Source: Bacilli bacterium
GTDB taxonomy: Bacteria > Bacillota_I > Bacilli_A > RF39 > UBA660
NCBI GenBank assembly: GCA_017519965.1
Contig: JAFWRK010000045.1
Coordinates: forward strand, 1 to 45,496
Length of the DNA stretch: 45,496 bases
Direction: 5' to 3'
Shown: in pieces, positions 9,467-19,149 of the stretch
Position numbering within the stretch: the first letter of the stretch is position 1
Layout: each line of letters opens with the position of its first letter
Made by a program: the position numbers and the translations under genes
The notes under the pieces: generated by a model
Seen by the model: only the letters and a program-made list of their open reading frames with translations
Told to the model about the DNA's origin: nothing
Databases searched by the model: none

Positions 9467-10525
9467 ATGATAAATACAAAGAAAATTACAAGTAAAATAT
9501 ATGAAAAAATAGAGGATAAACAAATAGAACTATCTGATGAATTAAATATAATAGAAGAACAAAGTGAAGAACAAGATTATCTAGAAGGTATAAAGAATAA
9601 AGATATAAAAGATATAGATTTATTAGTAGATTATTATGAAAATCTAGATAATAATGTAGAAAAAATTAAGTTCTATAAATTTGTTAGCTTTATATTAAAA
9701 GATGAAAAGAAAGCAGATAAACTATTAGAAGAATTAAAGAATTTATCATTATTAAAAAGTACAGGATTATTAAATTATGCTAAAGAACAAGAAAACTACT
9801 CAAAACAAATATTAAATGATTTTATTAATAAATTAAATAAGAGTAAAAATGTAGATGATAATGACATTATTTTAAAAGAAGAACAAAACGTAGATAAAAA
9901 AAGAGCATTATTAAAAGAATATGCTGGATACTTTTCACCTATAGGAATAGTAAAAGAAGTACAAGATGTCAATGAATATAATGATTTTCTTGATTTAATA
10001 AAACTATCTCCAATAGATAAAACAAAGTCTTTATTAATGTCTTTAAATTTTAATAAATATTTACATGATAAGAATCTAAGAAACTATGACATTTTAGAAA
10101 TATCTTCTCCAATAATAGTACAAGAAGCTAATGACTATTTAAAAGAAAATAAAGAAGAAGATCCATATGACTTATTTGAAGAGTATTATGAAATTATTTC
10201 TAATAATGAAGAAGTAGATACAGAAATAATTAATAAAGCAAAGAATTACTTAAGTGAGCATGAACAGTTAATAGATAATTTAAATGAGATAGCAAAACAA
10301 GATCTTAATGATACTTTAAGAATATATTTTAGAGATGAAGAATTAAGAGAAGAAGTATATAGAACAACAGAAAATGTAGAAAGACTATTCACATTCGAAA
10401 TTAAAACTATTTTGGATTCATATGATGAAAATGATTCAGAAAACATAATAAAACTAGTAAATCACTTAAAACCTGTAATTAATTATATTACTGAATTAGA
10501 AAGTAATAACGAAAAGAAGAAATAG
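9467..10525 (+). CDS. Unknown helical, charged protein
   Basis: 352 residues from ATG at 9467; a GTG at 9458 is part of the SD (GTAGGTG). Not recognised. No signal peptide, no membrane segment and no cysteine. It is rich in Glu, Lys, Asn, Asp and Leu, and predicted almost wholly alpha-helical, with amphipathic heptad-like stretches. The centre (about 145-190) has the least charged, most sequence-specific part (YAGYFSPIGIVKEVQDV). It heads a three-gene operon with 10536 and 12304, whose products are of the same character. The proteins may form a cytoplasmic complex or scaffold, which is inference only. Confidence 0.75.
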   Translation: MINTKKITSKIYEKIEDKQIELSDELNIIEEQSEEQDYLEGIKNKDIKDIDLLVDYYENLDNNVEKIKFYKFVSFILKDEKKADKLLEELKNLSLLKSTGLLNYAKEQENYSKQILNDFINKLNKSKNVDDNDIILKEEQNVDKKRALLKEYAGYFSPIGIVKEVQDVNEYNDFLDLIKLSPIDKTKSLLMSLNFNKYLHDKNLRNYDILEISSPIIVQEANDYLKENKEEDPYDLFEEYYEIISNNEEVDTEIINKAKNYLSEHEQLIDNLNEIAKQDLNDTLRIYFRDEELREEVYRTTENVERLFTFEIKTILDSYDENDSENIIKLVNHLKPVINYITELESNNEKKK

Positions 10526-10535
10526 GGTGAAGCAA

Positions 10536-12299
10536 ATGTTTTCCAAAAAAGAAGAATTAAAAGGATTAATTAATAAAGAAATTGAATCTTTAGAAAAAAA
10601 TATAGATGAAATAAAAAAATATAATGAAGATTTACTAGAACTATATAACGAGTTAGAAAAAGATATAAATAGAATAATCTATTTAAAAAAAGAAGATATA
10701 AAAGAAATAGTAGATAAATTAGATATAGATAATAAAGATAAATTGTTTGAAGAATTAGAAACTATTAAAAATATTCTAATTATGAATAAAGATTATAAAT
10801 CTACTTTAAGACTATTTAAGAAGAATAAAGATAGTTATAAATATTTTATAGAAAAGTTTAATGAACTAAATAATACATTAAAGGATAATGATCCATCTAT
10901 AAATAAAATTAATGATAAGATTAATGATTATAAAGAATTAATTAGTAATATAGAAAGTAATGATTATGAAATATCTAATAAAGATTTAACTCTATATGAA
11001 GAATTATTTACTAATAATACAGATAAAGATAGTCAAAGTATCTTATTAGAACTAATTAATTATGAAAATAGAACATATAGAAATAAGTTAAATAAATCAG
11101 TAGAAAAAGATAAAGAAAAACTAAATGAAGAAGATATAAATAAAATATTAAGTAAATATGATTATAACTATTATGATATAGAAGATCAGTATAAAGAATA
11201 TCTTATATCAAATGGTAATTTAGATAATATAAATGAAGTATTAATATCATTACAAGAGAATAATTATCCTAAAATTAATGATAACTATGTATTAGTTTCA
11301 CTCTTATTAGGAAGTAATAAGGAAACTATTAATGAAGTAACTAAATTTGCTAAAGAAAATAAACTTATACCAGATACTTTATTAGATATAAGTGGAGCAA
11401 TAATAACACAAAATAATGTAGATAAAACAGATGATTATTCAATAATGATTAAAGGTAGTTCATTAGACTTTATGAGAAATATAATGACTTTAAAGAATGC
11501 TGGAATAAGTATTAATTATATATATCAAGGATGTAAAAGTATACTTACTATGCCTAATGAGTTACTAGTTAAAAATCTAGATTTATTTAATAAATACGGA
11601 TTCTCTTTTGATTATAAAAGAAGAGGAATAATTGATCCATCTCCAGCAGCATTATTATCAACTGATTTTGCTAGTATTGTAGATAAATTTATAGAAATTC
11701 ATGAAGATGGATTAAAGTACTTAACAGACAATTTAAGTAACTTAAAAACAGTATCTAATAAAGATAGCTTATTATTCTATAATATTTATGAATCAGCAAA
11801 AGAGTTTAAAGGTAATATAGATGATCCAGAAGATGGACCATTTAGAAAAGTAATGGAAGAAGGAAAAGAAAACTTACAATTAAAGGCCATTATAACTAGA
11901 AATAAACCTGAATATAAAAATACATATTATAAAGGTATTAATAAAGATAATAAAAAAGAAATTACTAAAACAATAGATATAAACTTTAAAGATAAAGATA
12001 AGTTCGATAAGATTATTAATAATACTAAAGACTTACAAATAAGTAATTCTATATTTAATAATGCCTATATACAATCAATAAATAAGTATATAGATTACGA
12101 TAGTGCTTTAATATATAATTTTAAAGGTATAAGAATATCAAGATTAAAAGTATTAAGAATATATAATACATTAATAAAAAACGGTATAAAAGATTCCTTT
12201 GATAGTTTAATGTATGCAATTACTTATAATACTATAATTAGTAGGGAAAACTATGATAAGTTATCTAAATGTATAAAAAAAGAAATAGAAGTTAGGTGA
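10536..12299 (+). CDS. Unknown large helical protein
   Basis: 587 residues from ATG at 10536 (SD AGGGTGA, five bases upstream; the GTG at 10527 is inside the SD). Not recognised. The first 140 residues are strongly charged with coiled-coil character (runs of E, K, I, L and N). The region about 220-400 is more globular (SGAIITQNN, FDYKRRGIIDPSPAALLSTDFASIVDKF). A C-terminal FKGIRISRLKVLRIYNTLIKNG segment looks like a conserved helical repeat end. No membrane segment. The preceding gene stops 10 bases upstream and the next gene starts 4 bases downstream, so the three are translated together. The TGA stop shows standard code. Confidence 0.75.
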   Translation: MFSKKEELKGLINKEIESLEKNIDEIKKYNEDLLELYNELEKDINRIIYLKKEDIKEIVDKLDIDNKDKLFEELETIKNILIMNKDYKSTLRLFKKNKDSYKYFIEKFNELNNTLKDNDPSINKINDKINDYKELISNIESNDYEISNKDLTLYEELFTNNTDKDSQSILLELINYENRTYRNKLNKSVEKDKEKLNEEDINKILSKYDYNYYDIEDQYKEYLISNGNLDNINEVLISLQENNYPKINDNYVLVSLLLGSNKETINEVTKFAKENKLIPDTLLDISGAIITQNNVDKTDDYSIMIKGSSLDFMRNIMTLKNAGISINYIYQGCKSILTMPNELLVKNLDLFNKYGFSFDYKRRGIIDPSPAALLSTDFASIVDKFIEIHEDGLKYLTDNLSNLKTVSNKDSLLFYNIYESAKEFKGNIDDPEDGPFRKVMEEGKENLQLKAIITRNKPEYKNTYYKGINKDNKKEITKTIDINFKDKDKFDKIINNTKDLQISNSIFNNAYIQSINKYIDYDSALIYNFKGIRISRLKVLRIYNTLIKNGIKDSFDSLMYAITYNTIISRENYDKLSKCIKKEIEVR

Positions 12300-12303
12300 T
12301 AAT

Positions 12304-12591
12304 ATGGACTTTTTAAAAGAATTAGATATCAATGATGAAACTATTATAAAGATAAAAGAAAATAATATGCCTAATGTAATTAGACAATTTATTGTAGATA
12401 GAGAAAATGCTAAAAAAATAATTAAGTATATGCAAGAATTAAATATAGAAGTAATAGAAGACTTATTAATTAGAAGAATAGAAATATTCTCAATAGATTA
12501 TAATAGACTAAAAAGAGCATTTGATAACTATAATACAGAAGTATTAGTAGCATTAGTAAATGAAGATATAAGTGCAATAAATTTCTTGTAA
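12304..12591 (+). CDS. Unknown small helical protein
   Basis: 95 residues, ATG at 12304 with AGGTGAT in front. Not recognised. Entirely helical, no cysteine or membrane segment; the middle LLIRRIEIFSIDYNRLKRAF resembles the helical C-terminus of the preceding protein in style, so it may be a detached domain or subunit of the same complex. It is followed after only 19 bp, with no terminator, by the giant surface gene at 12611, so the whole block 9467-15313 may be one transcript. Confidence 0.65.
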   Translation: MDFLKELDINDETIIKIKENNMPNVIRQFIVDRENAKKIIKYMQELNIEVIEDLLIRRIEIFSIDYNRLKRAFDNYNTEVLVALVNEDISAINFL

Positions 12592-12610
12592 AATGAAAGA
12601 TAGGTAGTAT

Positions 12611-15313
12611 ATGAAAAGAAGGAACAAGCTAAAACTTAATAAACGAATAGTAGCAGCATTAGCTGTTCTTTTAGCAGTGGGATTTGCATATATCTCAAGT
12701 GCAGTAAATATTGGTGGAGTATTTACACTTTTTAAAAGTACATGGGATATACATTTTGATAATGTTCAAGTAACAGAAGGTAGTGTAAGTGCCAATCCTC
12801 CATCTTTTAATTCAAATAATCCAGAATTAACTTTAGCAGTACAATTTACTAATCCAGGAGATTATTATGAGTTTACTATAGATGCAGTAAATAATGGTGA
12901 TATAGATGGTATGCTAGATACATTCTCTGATTTAGGTTTAACAGAGGAACAACTAGCATATTTAAAATATACAATTACGTATGCAGATGGAGAATCCTTA
13001 GCACAGTATCAAGAATTAAATGCTGGAGATACTTGTACATTTAAAATAAGAATAGAGTTTAGAGATGATATACCAGCAGAAGACCTACCACAAGGAGGAG
13101 CATCACTAAGTCTAGGATTTGATGTATCATACGTAAGAGCAGATTCTAATAGAATAAGACGTAGAGCAGAGAACACACTTTATAACGTACTAAAGGAAGA
13201 AGCAGAAAGTGGAGGATTAGCAAAGAAATATACTGGACAGCATCAAGACTCTATTGATGCATCTAAATCAACTAAAGACATATATCATTGGTACGTTATA
13301 AATACGTCACAGGGAACAGAAGCCAAAAATAAAAATAATGTAATATTTGCAAATCACTGTTGGCAAATGATTAGAACAACAGATACTGGTGGAGTAAAAC
13401 TTATTTATAATGGAGAAGTAGATAATAATCAATGTCTGAATACAAGAGGTACGCATGTAGGATATAATACATATGCTCAAAAAAAATTAGACTATAACTA
13501 TTGGTATGGAACGAGTTACAGTTATGATTCAGCAAATGAAGAATTTACATTAGAAGGAACAACGACACAATTAACATGGAGTGATTCAACATATGAACAA
13601 TTAGTAGGAAAATACACATGTTTATCAACAGCATCACCAAGTGATACATGTTCACCGATTTATTACATCAATGATTATTCAACAGAAACACAAGCTAATG
13701 TTATTCCAATAGAGCCAAGAAAGCATTACTCATTAGTTGGAGATACTGTATTTAATTATGATGCAACGTCGTCCCCTTCAATTAATGGATATAAATTTGG
13801 AAAACAATATAAAAGAACAGTTTCAATTTCATGGTACCATACCACATACCTTGATGTTCCAGGAGAAATCTATCTTAATAATTCAAGTTTTAATAATAAT
13901 TACTATTTTGCTAATTCAGTTACTTATGATAGCAATACTAAAAAATACACATTAGTGGATCCTTATTTATTTACTGGTGAAGATTATTCAGTTTTATCAG
14001 GAAAATATACTTTGTTTAATAATAGTCCGACATATAGTTCAAAATTTTTATATCATGTTGGTGGTAAAAAAGGAGAAAGTATATATACAAAACTATATAA
14101 AGAAACACCAGTTGCAGATATTAAAGGCAACTATTTTGGGACAACAATTACAAATAATGGCAACGGAACATATACATTAAATAATGCAATAAATGTTTTA
14201 AGTAATGAATGGTTTAACAATTATGAAAATTATGAAAAGACTTTTACTTGTGAAAATGGAAGCACAACATGCGAAAATCCAAAATTTATAACAAATACAA
14301 ACATTTATTCATATGAAGAAATAGATGCTAATGAAGAAATAGTTATAGGGAAAAATAAAAATGGATTGAATCTAACTAATACAATAACAATAAAAAAGTA
14401 TGAATTAATCTTAAATAAAGAAGACTATGAAGATTATAAATATACATGTGGTAATGATAGTAGTATATGCACAGATAATAATTTAAAATATATACTTGAA
14501 GTCAATGACGATGGATTTGAATATGTAGGGAATTATTATTTTGCCAATAGTGTAACTTACGATGGAACTAATTATCATCTAAATAATTATATTAGTGCCA
14601 TAGATAACTATACCGATATATCTAATTTTAAAAATAATCACTATTTTTGTACAAATTTAGGAGATACTACTTGTAGTAAAGTGAATTACTTCTATTATAT
14701 AGATCCAACACCACAAAGTAACTTGATATCGTTTATTACAGTAGATGATGGAGCAACAAACATAAATACAATATTTAGTCATATGCTTGAAAATAATATT
14801 AATAATTCAGCAATAAAAAATGTACTAGAATATTGGTACAAAAATAATTTATATGAATATAATGATTATATTGAAGATACAATCTACTGCAATGACAGGA
14901 GTTTTAGTGATACAGGTGGATGGTTAAACAACGGAACAGTAACAGATTATCTGAGATACAATAATTATTCAACATCAAATAGCTTTAATTGTACAAATAT
15001 TACAGATAGATTTAGTGTAAATAATAATTCTGCAAAAACAAATTATCCTGTCGGAATGATTACAAAACCAGAAGTCACATTATCAGGATATAAAGAATTA
15101 TTTAAAACAGGAATGGCATATTGGACCCTATCTCCTTCGCATTTAGAAACATCATATACATATAATTTTGCTATATCAAATACAGGTAATCCAGTGTCAA
15201 AACAAGTTATATCAACAAGTGGAATTAGACCAACAATTTCTTTGAAATCAACGACATTTTATACATCTGGCAATGGATCCATGGAAAGTCCATATGTAAT
15301 TTATACAGAATAA
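12611..15313 (+). CDS. Giant exported repeat surface protein
   Basis: 900 residues, ATG with AGGTAGT upstream; the longest complete paralog here. Basic N-terminus, hydrophobic export segment with GFAYISSAVNIGGVF, then the beta-rich module (PGDYYEFTIDAVNNGDIDGM), the basic linker NRIRRRAENTLY, and the motif ANHCWQMIRTTDTGG. About 600 residues of repeats follow, with YTC-type cysteine pairs (YTCGNDSSIC, FTCENGSTTC) and tyrosine/asparagine-rich strands (NNGNGTYTLNN). Ends with GIRPTISLKS...YTSGNGSMESPYVIY. The cysteine pairs may form disulfides outside the cell. No LPXTG. It may share a transcript with the unknown genes upstream. Function unknown; adhesin or extracellular matrix protein is a guess. 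Confidence 0.88.
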   Translation: MKRRNKLKLNKRIVAALAVLLAVGFAYISSAVNIGGVFTLFKSTWDIHFDNVQVTEGSVSANPPSFNSNNPELTLAVQFTNPGDYYEFTIDAVNNGDIDGMLDTFSDLGLTEEQLAYLKYTITYADGESLAQYQELNAGDTCTFKIRIEFRDDIPAEDLPQGGASLSLGFDVSYVRADSNRIRRRAENTLYNVLKEEAESGGLAKKYTGQHQDSIDASKSTKDIYHWYVINTSQGTEAKNKNNVIFANHCWQMIRTTDTGGVKLIYNGEVDNNQCLNTRGTHVGYNTYAQKKLDYNYWYGTSYSYDSANEEFTLEGTTTQLTWSDSTYEQLVGKYTCLSTASPSDTCSPIYYINDYSTETQANVIPIEPRKHYSLVGDTVFNYDATSSPSINGYKFGKQYKRTVSISWYHTTYLDVPGEIYLNNSSFNNNYYFANSVTYDSNTKKYTLVDPYLFTGEDYSVLSGKYTLFNNSPTYSSKFLYHVGGKKGESIYTKLYKETPVADIKGNYFGTTITNNGNGTYTLNNAINVLSNEWFNNYENYEKTFTCENGSTTCENPKFITNTNIYSYEEIDANEEIVIGKNKNGLNLTNTITIKKYELILNKEDYEDYKYTCGNDSSICTDNNLKYILEVNDDGFEYVGNYYFANSVTYDGTNYHLNNYISAIDNYTDISNFKNNHYFCTNLGDTTCSKVNYFYYIDPTPQSNLISFITVDDGATNINTIFSHMLENNINNSAIKNVLEYWYKNNLYEYNDYIEDTIYCNDRSFSDTGGWLNNGTVTDYLRYNNYSTSNSFNCTNITDRFSVNNNSAKTNYPVGMITKPEVTLSGYKELFKTGMAYWTLSPSHLETSYTYNFAISNTGNPVSKQVISTSGIRPTISLKSTTFYTSGNGSMESPYVIYTE

Positions 15314-15342
15314 AACAGAAATATTATTATTTCTGTTTTTTT
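15312..15342 (+). terminator. Intrinsic terminator
   Basis: 12-bp perfect stem AAAACAGAAATA/TATTTCTGTTTT with a TTAT loop and a T run, directly after the stop codon. Confidence 0.9.
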
Positions 15343-15370
15343 ATGATAAAATAAAAAATAGAGGTAGTGT

Positions 15371-17893
15371 ATGAGAAAAAGAAATAGAAAACTACACATT
15401 AATAATAAATTGGTAGTAGTACTAGCAATTCTTTTAGCCGTGGGATTTGCATATATCTCAAGCGCAGTTAATATTGGAGGTATGTTTACTCTTTCTCCAA
15501 GTACATATGATGTTCATTTTGAAAATGTTCAAGTAATAGAAGGTAGTGTAGATGCAGATACTCTAGAATTTGATTCGGATGATACGGAAGTATCAGTATC
15601 AGTAAAATTTACAAGTCCTGGAGATTTTTATGAGTTTACTATAGATGCAGTTAATGCAGGTGACATTGATGCCATGATTAATACAGTATCTGATACCCAA
15701 TTAACAGAAGAACAAGAAAAATACATAGACTATTCTGTAACTTATGAAGATGGTGAAATACCAATAAAATACCATCAATTAAATAGTGGAGATAGTTGCA
15801 CATTTAAAGTAAAAGCAAGTTTTAAAGAGAATATAGATACAGAAGATCTACCCGTAGATGGAGATACTATAGACTTAACTCTTGATACAAATTATGTAAA
15901 AGCTGATTCTAATAGAATAAAACGTAGAGCAGAAAATACTCTATATAATGTTTTAAAAGAAGAAGCAGAGAGTGGAGGACTAGCTAAAAAATATACAGGA
16001 GAACATCAAGACTCTATGGATGAATCTCTTTCTACTAAAGATATATATCACTGGTATGAAGCAAATATGTTACAAACATCAGAGGTATTAAATAAAAATA
16101 ATGTAATATTTGCTAATCACTGTTGGCAAATGTTAAGAACAACAGATACAGGTGGAACAAAATTAATCTACAATGGAGAAGTGGAAAATAATCAATGTTT
16201 AAATACAAGAGGTCCACATGTTGGATATAATGGAAACAGTACTAAAAATTTAAATAATAATTACTTTTATGGAACTGACTATGAGTATGATAAGGCAAAT
16301 AATATGTTCAATATATCAGGAGCAAAAGAACAAGAAATATGGAGTGATGCAACATATGAAGATTTATTAGGTAAATATACATGTATGAAGACAACACAAA
16401 ATGAAAGTTGCACTGAAATATATCTAGTAGAATCATATAAAAGTAATACTATAGCCAATGTTATTCCAATTAAGTCAAACTCTCATTATTCACAATTTGG
16501 AACAACACAATATAATTCAAATGCAAACTCACCAGCATATCTAGGTTATATGTATAATAAAGTTTACCAATCCCAAAGTAGGACATTATCATATGAAGAA
16601 AATGTAATCACATTTGCTACACTTTCAACAGAGTTTTGGTATGCTGACTCAATAACAGCAGGAGGCACTAATGGTAACCAATACTTTTTAAATAATCCAT
16701 ATAAAATATCTGACTCTAATGAATATACAAATTTAACAGGAAAATATACATTTAGAAATAATGAACAAAATTCTACGGAGAACTATGTTTATTATATAGT
16801 GGGAGTAGATGGTTCTACTATGTACTATATAATATTATTTAATGGAAATAATTTGAATTATTATAATGATATATATACTTATGGAGATAGTTATACAGAT
16901 AATGGAGACGGAACATATACAATAAACAATGCATCAACAATAGAAAGAAAAAAATGGTTTAACGATTATTTAAATGTAGAAAAAAAATATGTATGTAAAA
17001 ATGCTACTAATAATAAATGTAATAATCTTATGTACTCATTCAATGATAACCATTATTTAATGAGATACTATAAGGTAATGGAATTAACAATGTTTTCAAA
17101 CAACTTTTCATATGATGGAAATAAATATATTTTAAATAATAATAACTCAATGAGCACTTGGAATAGTAGTTATAATACGATCAAAACAAGTCTAAATAAT
17201 AATCATTATACATGCTGGAATAATACTGGTGAATGTGAAACAATATCATACATATACAATCTTGCTAATCTTTCAACAGGGGATAGTCTTTATTATTATA
17301 TAAATCTTGTGAGTGGAAAGAATATAGAGAATGCTAAAGACGAAATGTTATATGATAGCGATGTAAATAAAATAAATTCAACAATAAAAACAGGAATAGA
17401 TAAATGGTATGAAAAATATTTATTTGACTATTCAAATTATATAGAAGATACTGTATTTTGTAATGATAGAAGTCAAAGAAATGCAAATACAAATGGCTGG
17501 TATCCTAATGGGGGAAACTTAACTACTTATATGCAGTTTAAAGAATATAATTCAACAACTGATATAAATTGTATAAATGAAACAGATAGATTTAGTACAT
17601 TAAATTCAAAAGCAAAACTTAAATATAAAGTAGGATTAGTAAGTTCACCAGAAATGCAAATATTAAATAACACAATTATACGAAAAACAGGGGAGTGGTA
17701 CTGGTTAATATCACCGTATAACTATTCAAGCCAATATTCTTATGAAAAAAGTGCAGATTTATCTGGATATAACAATTATAATCACACAATATATAAATAT
17801 GGAGTCCGTCCAGCAATTTCATTATCACCAAAAGCATTCTATACATCTGGCAACGGCTCAATGGAAACACCATATGTAATATATACAGAATAA
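15371..17893 (+). CDS. Giant exported repeat surface protein
   Basis: 840 residues. The ATG, ribosome binding site and first codons are nearly identical to those of the gene at 2458. Export segment with GFAYISSAVNIGGMF, beta-rich module (PGDFYEFTIDAVNAGDIDAM), linker NRIKRRAENTLY, motif ANHCWQMLRTTDTGG, then repeats with cysteine pairs (YTCMKTTQNESC, YVCKNATNNKC, YTCWNNTGEC) and the glycine turn YTDNGDGTYTINN. Ends GVRPAISLSP...TSGNGSMETPYVIY. The first 220 residues and last 25 are the most conserved between paralogs, the repeat body the least, as expected if the body faces ligands, host or phage. Function unknown. Confidence 0.88.
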   Translation: MRKRNRKLHINNKLVVVLAILLAVGFAYISSAVNIGGMFTLSPSTYDVHFENVQVIEGSVDADTLEFDSDDTEVSVSVKFTSPGDFYEFTIDAVNAGDIDAMINTVSDTQLTEEQEKYIDYSVTYEDGEIPIKYHQLNSGDSCTFKVKASFKENIDTEDLPVDGDTIDLTLDTNYVKADSNRIKRRAENTLYNVLKEEAESGGLAKKYTGEHQDSMDESLSTKDIYHWYEANMLQTSEVLNKNNVIFANHCWQMLRTTDTGGTKLIYNGEVENNQCLNTRGPHVGYNGNSTKNLNNNYFYGTDYEYDKANNMFNISGAKEQEIWSDATYEDLLGKYTCMKTTQNESCTEIYLVESYKSNTIANVIPIKSNSHYSQFGTTQYNSNANSPAYLGYMYNKVYQSQSRTLSYEENVITFATLSTEFWYADSITAGGTNGNQYFLNNPYKISDSNEYTNLTGKYTFRNNEQNSTENYVYYIVGVDGSTMYYIILFNGNNLNYYNDIYTYGDSYTDNGDGTYTINNASTIERKKWFNDYLNVEKKYVCKNATNNKCNNLMYSFNDNHYLMRYYKVMELTMFSNNFSYDGNKYILNNNNSMSTWNSSYNTIKTSLNNNHYTCWNNTGECETISYIYNLANLSTGDSLYYYINLVSGKNIENAKDEMLYDSDVNKINSTIKTGIDKWYEKYLFDYSNYIEDTVFCNDRSQRNANTNGWYPNGGNLTTYMQFKEYNSTTDINCINETDRFSTLNSKAKLKYKVGLVSSPEMQILNNTIIRKTGEWYWLISPYNYSSQYSYEKSADLSGYNNYNHTIYKYGVRPAISLSPKAFYTSGNGSMETPYVIYTE

Positions 17894-17922
17894 AAAAAGA
17901 TAGGTTTAATACCTATCTTTTT
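17894..17922. terminator. Bidirectional intrinsic terminator
   Basis: 12-bp stem AAAAAGATAGGT/ACCTATCTTTTT with a TTAAT loop between convergent genes ending at 17893 (+) and 17921 (-). Confidence 0.88.
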
Positions 17923-18793
17923 ATTGATATAATTCTTGATTTAGAAGAGATAAATTATCTTCCATAATAGTTAAATAATCTTTCTTTTCATCTCTTTCAT
18001 CATCTGTTAAGTTATCTAACTTATGTAATTCCATTTTCTTAATACCACTATATTTATTTAAGAAATCACTAGCATTATTACTATCATCATTATTTTTAAA
18101 AGTAATTATATAATTAACTTGAGAATTACTTAATAATTCATCTACAGTAGCTATTGTTTTATCAGTAGCAGAACTATCTATACAATAAACTGTTAATCCA
18201 AACTTTTCTAAATATAGTAGAGCAGAGTCATCAACAACTACATTTAAATTATTAGTATCTTTAACAGCATCCCTATATTCAACATCTAAATTAGATAAAT
18301 CAATCTTTAATGAATTATACTTTTCTTCAATATCTTTTTGTAAATAAACTGAATCAATATATTCTAATAATCCATTCTTAACATTTTGACTCATCATTAA
18401 TAGTGAAGAAGGATTTAACCATAGTTCTTCAGGTGAATAATCAGTTTCCATTACATAAGCAGTATCAATTATTTTTAAAGAACCATTTATTTCTAATAAA
18501 TCAACAGCTAGATTTCTTTCAGCTTCAATTAATCCATTATAGATAAATATTTCTTTATTAGCAAACTCAGTTTTTTGTTTTTTACTTAATTTATAACTAC
18601 TAGTATCAACTCCATCTGGATATATAGAAGTAATAGTAGAGTGATCACTATATAGTCTACTAACAACATATTCATTAGCATAATTAGTAACTCCTATTTC
18701 TATACCATCCATTCTATCTGTACCACAGGCTGTAGTAAAGACTGATATTATTCCTAGTAATATAATAATTAATAAATATTTAGTTTTTTTCAT
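17921..18793 (-). CDS. Lipoprotein resembling a zinc/manganese-binding ABC substrate protein, metal ligands missing
   Basis: 290 residues from ATG at 18793 (SD GGGAGAT), overlapping the end of yidD by 14 bases. A longer reading from 18919 would run far into yidD and is rejected. Signal peptide with lipobox-like TTAC (Cys23). The body follows the TroA/ZnuA (SBP_bac_9) order: [46 protein letters not shown], the long helix, then [23 protein letters not shown]. The positions that carry metal-binding histidines in ZnuA (GVDPH, DPHVWL and VVTHDAFGY types) are here Ser, Leu/Trp context and Asp/Ser, so classical metal binding looks lost. No transporter genes adjoin. Role unknown. Confidence 0.7.
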   Translation of the reverse strand: MKKTKYLLIIILLGIISVFTTACGTDRMDGIEIGVTNYANEYVVSRLYSDHSTITSIYPDGVDTSSYKLSKKQKTEFANKEIFIYNGLIEAERNLAVDLLEINGSLKIIDTAYVMETDYSPEELWLNPSSLLMMSQNVKNGLLEYIDSVYLQKDIEEKYNSLKIDLSNLDVEYRDAVKDTNNLNVVVDDSALLYLEKFGLTVYCIDSSATDKTIATVDELLSNSQVNYIITFKNNDDSNNASDFLNKYSGIKKMELHKLDNLTDDERDEKKDYLTIMEDNLSLLNQELYQ

Positions 18794-19013
18794 GTATATC
18801 TCCCTTTTTAGGTACAGGATCATATCCATATCCACCAAATGGATTACATCTACATATTCTTTTAATAGATAGATAAGTACCTTTAATAGAACCATACTCA
18901 GTAATAGCTTCTTTAGCATAATTAGAGCATGTAGGTGTATATCTACATTTCAAATGAGATGTAAATGGTATCTTTTGATAGATATCTATAAGTTTTAATA
19001 GAATAAACTTCAT
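18780..19013 (-). CDS. yidD: Membrane protein insertion efficiency factor YidD
   Basis: 77 residues, ATG at 19013 preceded by AGGAG. Shows the full YidD signature: [39 protein letters not shown], with the three conserved cysteines. YidD assists YidC-dependent membrane protein insertion at the inner face of the membrane. The usual neighbours (rnpA, yidC) are absent; here it is cotranscribed with the lipoprotein at 17921-18793 from the promoter at 19047-19075. Confidence 0.93.
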   Translation of the reverse strand: MKFILLKLIDIYQKIPFTSHLKCRYTPTCSNYAKEAITEYGSIKGTYLSIKRICRCNPFGGYGYDPVPKKGDIHEKN

Positions 19014-19046
19014 ATATTCTCCTAACCAATATTCTAATCATTTTTA

Positions 19047-19075
19047 ATTCTACTATAAAAGAGATAAAATATCAA
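19047..19075 (-). promoter_or_regulatory. yidD promoter (sigma-A type)
   Basis: Minus strand: TTGATA, 17-nt spacer, TAGAAT, 33 bases before the yidD start codon. Confidence 0.6.
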
Positions 19076-19149
19076 TTAATGTCTTTTATAAAATAAAAAT
19101 ATTATATACTAAAATATCAAATTTTGATATACTTTAATTGGTGATTATA

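Noticed and set aside
13737..14180. Extra plus-strand reading frames within the 900-residue surface gene
   Set aside because: They lack ribosome binding sites, have low-complexity Ile/Leu/Gln content and overlap a well-supported gene.
17921..18919. Longer lipoprotein starting at 18919
   Set aside because: The extra 42 residues lie within yidD in another frame, lack an SD and would place the lipoprotein signal in the middle of the protein.
19113..19130. ATATCAAA/TTTGATAT palindrome before rnc as a specific operator
   Set aside because: Such A/T palindromes are expected by chance in this composition, and no second copy was noticed.
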